A stretch of DNA of 64,000 nt. Origin: Lolium rigidum. Taxonomy: Eukaryota > Streptophyta > Magnoliopsida > Poales > Poaceae. Positions 57,960 to 64,000 of this stretch are shown piece by piece (the stretch's first letter is position 1; each line of letters starts with the position of its first letter). Below the pieces are notes generated by a model. That model saw only the letters and a list, made by a program, of their open reading frames with translations. It did no database searches and was not told where the DNA came from. Where the stretch lies: positions 99,216,292 to 99,280,291 of the forward strand of contig NC_061510.1 of assembly GCF_022539505.1 (NCBI RefSeq). Direction: 5' to 3'. The position numbers and the translations under genes are program-made.

Positions 57960-58363
57960 CTAGGCGCCTAGCGCCGGGGAGGCATCGACGGGCACCACAT
58001 GCCACTGCTCCGGCGAGGTGGACCTCTGTGGTTCCTGGACGACGACGGCACCGGCCACTCCGGCACGGTGACCTACCCTACAGGCGGAGCTAACAAAGAA
58101 GACGTAGAAGGAGGACAACTTCGCGGCTGACCAGAAACACCGTGTTAGTAGCACAAGAAGCTGCAGGAAACAAATAGAGATCAGATCGGGAGAAAGAAAA
58201 CAAAAGAGCATTAAAACAAAGGAGAAAAAGAAACATGAGTCGGGGAGCCGGTGTGCAAGTTAACCTCGGGTAGCAATCCTAGAAGCGACGACGTCCCTGT
58301 CGCCATCTCCCTATGCCGTTCTCCGACCGGGATGTGCCTGCTCCCGCCCGACGTCGCCTCCAT
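57960..58363 (-). CDS. weak two-exon gene model (99 aa)
   Basis: Exon one is 58265-58363 (MEATSGGSRHIPVGERH, ending LLPE) and exon two is 57960-58160 (LLVLLTRCFWSAAKLSSFYV, ending DASPALGA). The 104-base intron has a GTTAAC donor and a strong TTTCCTGCAG acceptor, and the join is phase 0. An in-frame TAG lies shortly upstream of the ATG chosen. There is no known domain; the second exon starts hydrophobic. The GC-rich first part (58265-58640) may equally be a CpG-rich leader of a non-coding or decayed gene. Confidence 0.25.
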
Positions 58364-58809
58364 CGGCCCACGCCTGCCCTGCCACGAGAAAGTCGTCCCC
58401 GACCCGCGGCCGCCCTGTCTTGAGGCCGCCGCAGGCCGCCGTCCCGCCGAGATGCTCGCCACCCAGCGCTACATGGCTGGCGACCGACCCATCCGGGAGC
58501 TCCCAGCGTCGCCGGCCTTGGAGGCCTCTTGGTCGGCGGCGGAGATGGGACGGGCGAGGGGCGGCATGGAGAGAGCTGGGCCTGGGTGGTGCAGGCGTTG
58601 GGGGATTTGCTCTCCCTCACAACTCGGTCAAAGCGGTTGAATTGGGTAAAAGAGGACCAAGCGGTGGATGGCAGGACCCACCCACTAGACCTTTCTGGAG
58701 GAAGTAACCGGGAGAGGTGGGCAGCTATGAAAACAAGACATAGGAACCGGTGGTTACCGGTAGTCTATCTGCCAAGAAAAAAGGCAAACGGAAAAGGGAC
58801 TGTCTATTT

Positions 58810-60666
58810 TTTTTTTTTTTGAACATGAAGATATATTAACTTTAAGGAACAAAGTACATCATGGCTCCATAGATCAGAGCATGATACAAGTGTGCAAAGT
58901 GGCACAACCCACCAAATGATAACAATAACACATGGTTTCGACACCGAAGACTACAAAAGGAACCAAACGGCGATCGCCCATCCGTCGACAAGCCGGATCC
59001 GAAAGTGCCGCAACTGTAGTCTTCAGCAGCCTCTATGCATACCAGTTGATGTCCTGCGGGTGGTTCTCCCGACAGTCTGTCTGGCGTCTGCATCTGAGGA
59101 AGGGGAGAATTAAGCTGTAGATACTGAATGTCCATCACCGAGCTCAATCTCAAGGGTCCCTGCTGTTGAACCTGAGGAACCTCGACGGTAGCATTGTCGG
59201 CTACTACCGGTGGATCAACCCGAACAACAGGGACGGTGTCCACACCATGCTTATTATCATACCAATATAGCCTTGTGCAGCTAAACTTTGAAGTGAGATC
59301 ATGCTCAATTGTATATATAGCATTGCCAACGATTTGCATCAGGGTCATATATAGATTATGCATATATGAATTTGATTCAGACATCAGAACCTCTCTAGCA
59401 TCTTCAACAAGATCAACCGGCAAGGAAATCCATGTGCCCTTTAATCTCATGAAGAGACAATCCTGCTTGAAAGATGGAGAGGAGCCGCCAATGTTGATTG
59501 TACTGCAAACATACACATACATATAGTTCCAAAATCTTTCCTGCTCATGAATCTCATTCATTGTGCGTGAGCATAATTGATGTCTCAAAACAATGGTCTT
59601 TATATTTACTTGGCTCCACAAACTCACACTAGGAAAAGCATTCCAATTCTGACATTGCACACCTTGAGCAGGAATAACCATAGGCCTGAAGCAAGTAACT
59701 AGAATCTTCAAAGGCAGAACGAAATAAAGGTTTAACTTATCATACCAATTACTGCAGATCATCAGTAGCCTGATGGCAACATCAGAATTCAGATGGAGGA
59801 GAAGCTGATGACAGCTGCAACACCAGACATCTGACCATATAACCATACGTTGGGCAAAATCATTATCCCCACATTGGTGCGCTTCTACTGCAAATTGAGC
59901 AGAAAAACAAGGAATATGGGAACTATCCCCATTCCCCATGTGCAGATTATTAACCTGCAGCACCATGCTCTCAATCAAACACTTGCGCATCAGCTGCCCA
60001 TCACTCGGCATGTAATCTAGAAAATTTTGGACAAGCTGGCCACCTTCAGAACGACGAGGGGATTGCCCAGATCTAGGACTAATTTCCAACTGCAGTAGCA
60101 CATACGCCCTACAGGCGAGAAACTTGTTCTTAACTGCTCGCACCTGAGGTTTGCTGAGTATGTTGAGGAAGAAGACAAGGCCCGCGCTTGGTGGCTTGAA
60201 CGGCTGCCAAGGGTCCATCAACTGTTCCTCCATGAAGATCTTCAGGCTATCCCAGATCGAAAGATTAAGTAGCAGTGAAGGAAGGGAAAAGAGGGGGCAT
60301 CGTGGGAGCAATTTCCGCCGAAACAGGAACTCGCCATGGGTCAAGCCAGAAGGTGCTGGCATAAGATCCGCCGCCAACCCAACTCCATCCGTCCGCCTTG
60401 CTGACTTGAAGGGGAGTAGATCGAGGGAGTAAAGAGGTGGATCCGGATCCAGCCGCCTTTTTATTTTCCTGGGAGAAACTAATCAAGGAAAAACCTAAAG
60501 CTAATAGGAACCGGACCCCCCTCCCACTCACCACCGGCCACCATGGCCGCCGGCGGCGAGGAGGAGAGAGGCCGGCGGGGAGATTTGGGGAGGAGATCAA
60601 GCAGAAGTCGCCACTGAGGGCAAAGTCTCCACGTTGGGTAAAACGAGTGGCGGCCGAATATTTGTT
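58810..60666 (-). mobile_element. 1.86-kb retroposed sequence with poly(A) and 12-bp duplication
   Basis: On the minus strand it runs from 60666 to a poly(A) tail (T run at 58810-58820 on plus). Flanks GACTGTCTATTT at 58798-58809 and 60667-60678 are identical. The 5' part is GC-rich (Ala/Gly/Pro-type leader). It lacks LTRs and any reverse transcriptase. It is either a processed copy of a cellular mRNA or a non-autonomous LINE-mobilised element. Confidence 0.75.
58842..60362 (-). CDS. 506-aa ORF of unknown family in the retroposed sequence
   Basis: The ORF starts at the first ATG of the open frame (MPAPSGLTHGEFLFRRKLLP) and ends 20-30 bases before the poly(A) tail, so it covers most of the element. 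Recognisable traits are several Cys/His positions (DVWCCSCHQLLLH, SLRCRN), Arg/Ser-rich SPRSGQSPRRSEGG, a Pro/Val/Gln-rich patch (VRVDPPVVADN, VPQVQQQGPL) and a hydrophobic C terminus (LSFGGLCHFAHLYHALIYG). I recognise no family. There is no intron sign, which fits retroposition. It may be a retrocopy ORF or a long fortuitous frame; lack of any stop over 1.5 kb in AT-moderate DNA favours some selection in the source. Confidence 0.4.
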   Translation of the reverse strand: MPAPSGLTHGEFLFRRKLLPRCPLFSLPSLLLNLSIWDSLKIFMEEQLMDPWQPFKPPSAGLVFFLNILSKPQVRAVKNKFLACRAYVLLQLEISPRSGQSPRRSEGGQLVQNFLDYMPSDGQLMRKCLIESMVLQVNNLHMGNGDSSHIPCFSAQFAVEAHQCGDNDFAQRMVIWSDVWCCSCHQLLLHLNSDVAIRLLMICSNWYDKLNLYFVLPLKILVTCFRPMVIPAQGVQCQNWNAFPSVSLWSQVNIKTIVLRHQLCSRTMNEIHEQERFWNYMYVYVCSTINIGGSSPSFKQDCLFMRLKGTWISLPVDLVEDAREVLMSESNSYMHNLYMTLMQIVGNAIYTIEHDLTSKFSCTRLYWYDNKHGVDTVPVVRVDPPVVADNATVEVPQVQQQGPLRLSSVMDIQYLQLNSPLPQMQTPDRLSGEPPAGHQLVCIEAAEDYSCGTFGSGLSTDGRSPFGSFCSLRCRNHVLLLSFGGLCHFAHLYHALIYGAMMYFVP

Positions 60667-60678
60667 GACTGTCTATTT

Positions 60679-62030
60679 AACAGCTAGCAGTTTTTCAATT
60701 GAGTAACAGCCAGTTTTTTCCACCAGTCAGAAATAGACATGTGTTTAATCTTTCCGTCTACGAGAGAGCAAGCTAGCTTCTCTCAAGTCTCAACTTCATT
60801 TCCCGCAGACGGGTGCGATTCAACTAACGGGCTTCTCCACGTGCAGGTTGGGCTCTCAGGCTATCCGTGTCATTCTTCTTTCTGTTAACGGGTTTCAAAG
60901 TCAGTTCATCTCTTCTGGATTTCTTGTTATGCGTGTCATTATTTTCTCTTTGTGGCGTTCTTTTTAATGACACAAAAGGCCCAGCCAAAAGAGAGCGTCC
61001 CACCATTCCCTTCATTCTTCATGCAATTTAGCTACAGATAGCACTAGAAGGAAATCATACACCTTAATAAAAAAAATTAAAGAAAGATAATAATAGATAC
61101 TCAGGCTTCATAAATCGGTGAAATTTTCGAAAATAAAAAGATACTCAGGCTTAAGGCTTCATCTCTACTACAGTATCAGTCCAACAAATTGTCTTGCAAC
61201 CACTAGGCTTACAAAAATAAGGGGACTGCTAAAATCAGTTCTGCTATACATCATTCAAATGACAAACAAATCTGAATACATAGAAATCAATGACAATTGA
61301 CAAGACATTAAATCTCAAAATGACCGCACCCACCATGGTTACAGTCAACTTGCCACATAAGAAAATAATTACTAACTGAAAAGAACCCACCATTGTTACA
61401 GCCAACTTTTCCACTCATCGAGATGTGAAACAACTTTCTTGGGAATTTTCTACAACCAGAGGAGAAAATATGCTCTAAGGTGAAGAAAAAAGAGGAAACA
61501 TAGAAAACAGTTCTAAAACAAAAAGGAACAGACAAAAATAAAAGGTGGCTTACCATAGGTTCTATGTTGGTGTGAGTGAATCGATACATAAACAGTGACC
61601 CGACGACCTTGTCGTCACATAGAAAGTGGTTACACTGATGGCTAGCCCAACACTACAATGAGTGTCCCCATAATAGATCATAGTAATGCTTCAAAGGGAT
61701 CAAGCCCGCCCCTTCATAACCCCACTGATGACTAGAAGTTATTTGCTGTAGATGGACAAGGGCCATGGTGATCCCTCCTGCATATTAGGCAAGTTTGAAA
61801 AAAGATGGCACATTCCGGTCTCATTTAATAGAAGAGGGTGCGACGCGGATAAGAGAATGCATAAATCTTCCCTAGCACCAAAAAATGTGCACTGAAATTC
61901 AATGCGCTCACAGGTTTGGGTTCACATGGTCTCGAAAGGTACACAAGGCAAAATAACCTATGAATTCCAGCTGTGAAACACATATAAGCTTGAAGGTGAG
62001 ATGTAAAAGATCAACAATATATGAAACAGA
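60679..62030. other. unassigned AT-rich sequence
   Basis: I see no supported gene. Short frames are scattered on both strands. Confidence 0.4.
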
Positions 62031-63370
62031 AGACATATCACATTTCAAAACTATAAGAAAATAGAGAGAAAACTGATATACTCAAGACTGAAACGAGGGA
62101 GAGGGAGCGCATATACAAATTTAGAAGAAGGATAATAAGGAAATACTAATCAAGAAAAGCCCAACACTGAAGAGTGAAGAGAATGAAGAAAATCCCCAAC
62201 ACTGAAAACTGATCAATGAAGAAGATGGAGAAACATAATACAAAAATGATACTGGTCCTGGTAGAATAATGACGAGAAAATGAAAAAATCTTGAGGAAAT
62301 GAGAGTCTAATGAAAATAATTGAAGAACTACTGAGATTGAAGACAAAGAATGAGAACAGAACTTGAGAAAGACTCGGTAACTAAGACCAAATGAAGAAAC
62401 TGAAAATGTCACTTGGAACAAAATAAGACACTAAAGAAAAGTGTAACGAGAAGAAACTGAGTAAAACCAAAAAAAATACTGAGAAGAGAAACTAAATAAG
62501 AAGAGACTGAGAAGAGAGATTGAGTAAGAGAGACTAATGACATAGATTGATTATTAAGACTGAGTAAGAGAGACTAATGACATAGACTGATTAATAAGAA
62601 TGAAATGACAGAGTGAGACTGAGGAAGAAGAAAACTGAGAGAAGATAATAAAATAATGACGAGCGAATGAAGAAAAATTGAGGAAATGAGAGTACAACTA
62701 AAAGAATTGAAGAACTAAGGTAAAGAGAAAGAATGAGGAAAAAGACTCAGGAAAAGACAATCTGAAGTAATGAATGAAATTGAGTAAGAATAATGAAAAA
62801 ACAAGAAGAACGGAGATAGTGAATAATGAGAAAAATGAAGAAAGATGCACTGAAGTCTAGAGTTGTCACGACCAGTACCAGATCTCAGGTGGTAATCGTG
62901 ATGAACGGGCGGCTTCGGCCGGTAGCCTCGCCGCCGGCTAGCCGTGGTAGTATGCAGGGATGTTTAGAACAGCAAGCGCATAGAGAGGGGCGCTGGGGTA
63001 GGAGAGCAGCACGAGGTAGGAGACAGATTGATAGCTCTATTCATATCCTCTCATTGATTACGATCCTCTCCTTATAAAGGAGTTACAACCATGAGGCATA
63101 CTCGGACTGGACTCTCAAATCTTTCCTAACTTAACTCTTTCCCTAAACAAATCAGACTCCTATGTAAACCAAACTACTACCTAATTGATGCCTGCAGAAG
63201 CTGGACGTACACGCCTCTTGTAATGCAGTCCGACCATGACAAGAGTAATGAGGATTGAGAAAAGAAAGAGTGAAGAAAGATAGACTAAAGAAAAAAAAGT
63301 GAGCAAGTTATTGAAGACTGGAAACGGAGAAACCAAAGACTAAAGAAGAATGACAAAGAGGACATAAACT
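62030..63370. repeat. purine-rich low-complexity tract (interrupted)
   Basis: The plus strand is strongly A/G-biased, with recurring GAATGAAGAAA, GAGTAAGAGAGAC and TGAGGAAATGAGAGT words. A 40-bp unit is directly duplicated at 62521-62560 and 62561-62600. The solo LTR 62864-63241 interrupts it. The complementary frames give artificial Phe/Ser-rich ORFs. Confidence 0.7.
62864..63241. mobile_element. solo LTR (378 bp)
   Basis: The ends TGTCACGACC and CCATGACA form TGTCA...TGACA, and AGAGT flanks both sides (62859-62863, 63242-63246). A TATAAA-like box (CTTATAAAGG) sits at about 63071. There is no internal sequence, so it is the result of LTR-LTR recombination, or a very small element. Orientation is not certain. 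The short length and ends suit a Copia-type family. Confidence 0.75.
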
Positions 63371-63374
63371 GGGC

Positions 63375-63533
63375 CAGTAGCGGATCTCCCATTCTGGCAA
63401 GGTCTGGCCTATGCCATAGCTCTTGAGCAGATTTTAAGCTAGAACTAGCGCTTAATCTTGGCTTGTGGTATCACTTTTTCCTCTAAGCTATCATCTTCGC
63501 CACACCATAATCTTGGGTCGTCCTCCGCTACTG
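63375..63533. mobile_element. 159-bp hAT-type MITE
   Basis: The ends CAGTAGCGGA and TCCGCTACTG are inverted repeats, and AACTGGGC (63367-63374 and 63534-63541) is a perfect 8-bp target duplication. Both features are typical of hAT elements. It is non-coding. Confidence 0.85.
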
Positions 63534-63541
63534 AACTGGGC

Positions 63542-64000
63542 TATGAATTATGAAGGCCTGACAACTAAGAGACCAAAGAAATAGACCAATAAACTAAAAA
63601 AGAAAAAAATTAAGAAACTACCAATATAAAATTAAACAGATCCTTCGCATCAAAGAAAGAGACCAAAGAATCCTAGAAAATTAAAGAATGTGTGGAAGTT
63701 GAGTGTTCCCAACATTGTCACCAAGAAGATATTAACCCATTCTTAAATCCTACATGTACTGCCTATGTCCAAAAGATGAGAAGCTCATGTAGGGTTGTTT
63801 TCATACATGGACAAATCCTTCACACCAAAAGAGCAAAACATTCAAACAAGCAAGGATGCATGTCTTCTACCTGTTTGAGAAAAATAAGGGGGTATATTAT
63901 TCTACTGGTTGGGTGCCTATGCCGCACAGACAATACTGGATGAACATGGCTAGCACCAAAAAAAAATGTATGCAGTGTATGAAAAGAAGTGACTACAGAA
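63542..64000. other. unassigned right edge
   Basis: It is AT-rich, with no recognisable feature. Confidence 0.4.

Noticed and set aside
62521..62600. CRISPR-like repeat
   Set aside because: There are only two adjacent copies, no spacers, and the context is plant low-complexity DNA.

Overview
The window is repeat-rich plant nuclear DNA, most likely from a pooid grass (wheat, barley, oat or ryegrass type). The grounds are split, intron-bearing reading frames, large nested LTR retrotransposons with 5-bp target duplications, LTR types of the TGATAC kind that I recall as abundant in Triticeae, and grass-type MITEs. No bacterial, viral-particle or CRISPR features are present. Only one substantial host-like gene is convincing, a von Willebrand factor A (VWA) protein gene at 43.0-51.6 kb on the minus strand.

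Layout. 1-4945: right part of a Gypsy retrotransposon (called T1) on the minus strand; its 3' LTR lies outside the window. 4946-9107: minus-strand exons resembling a plant Transposase_24 gene, then a truncated Gypsy element (T3, 6507-8795) carrying an antisense PF04195-like gene with its own TATA box. 9108-41686: a small PIF/Harbinger-type DNA element (TAA target duplication) split by a nest of retrotransposons. The main insert is a 31.7-kb chromodomain-bearing Gypsy element (9751-41465, minus strand, CAGGG duplication, 4.9-kb LTRs). This element was itself invaded three times: by T2, a gag-protease-only relative of T1 (9967 to the N gap); by a complete non-autonomous TGATAC-type element (21004-27400, TGCAT duplication); and by a one-LTR insertion inside gag (32701-34371, CTTAT duplication).

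41687-51647: the VWA gene region. I combine two apparently separate reading frames and two short exons into one five-exon gene of about 1002 codons with two VWA modules, both with damaged metal-site motifs. Its introns hold a Helitron, a poly(A)-tailed retroposon and a tiny CACTA-like element. 51648-64000: mostly unassigned DNA with an unrecognised gene fragment (55.5-56.4 kb), a weak two-exon gene model (58.0-58.4 kb), a 1.86-kb retroposed sequence with a 506-codon ORF and a 12-bp duplication (58810-60666), a purine-rich tract holding a solo LTR, and a hAT MITE.

Relative ages follow from the nesting: the Harbinger-type element is oldest, the chromovirus-like element entered it, and the T2, TGATAC-type and one-LTR insertions came later. 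All retrotransposon coding regions seen are broken by stops, frameshifts or deletions. A recurring theme is antisense gene-like units inside Gypsy elements: acidic ORFs in T1 and T2, the PF04195-like gene in T3, and a spliced-gene-like signal set in the 4.9-kb LTRs. All names of TE families are from memory of motifs; no database search was possible.
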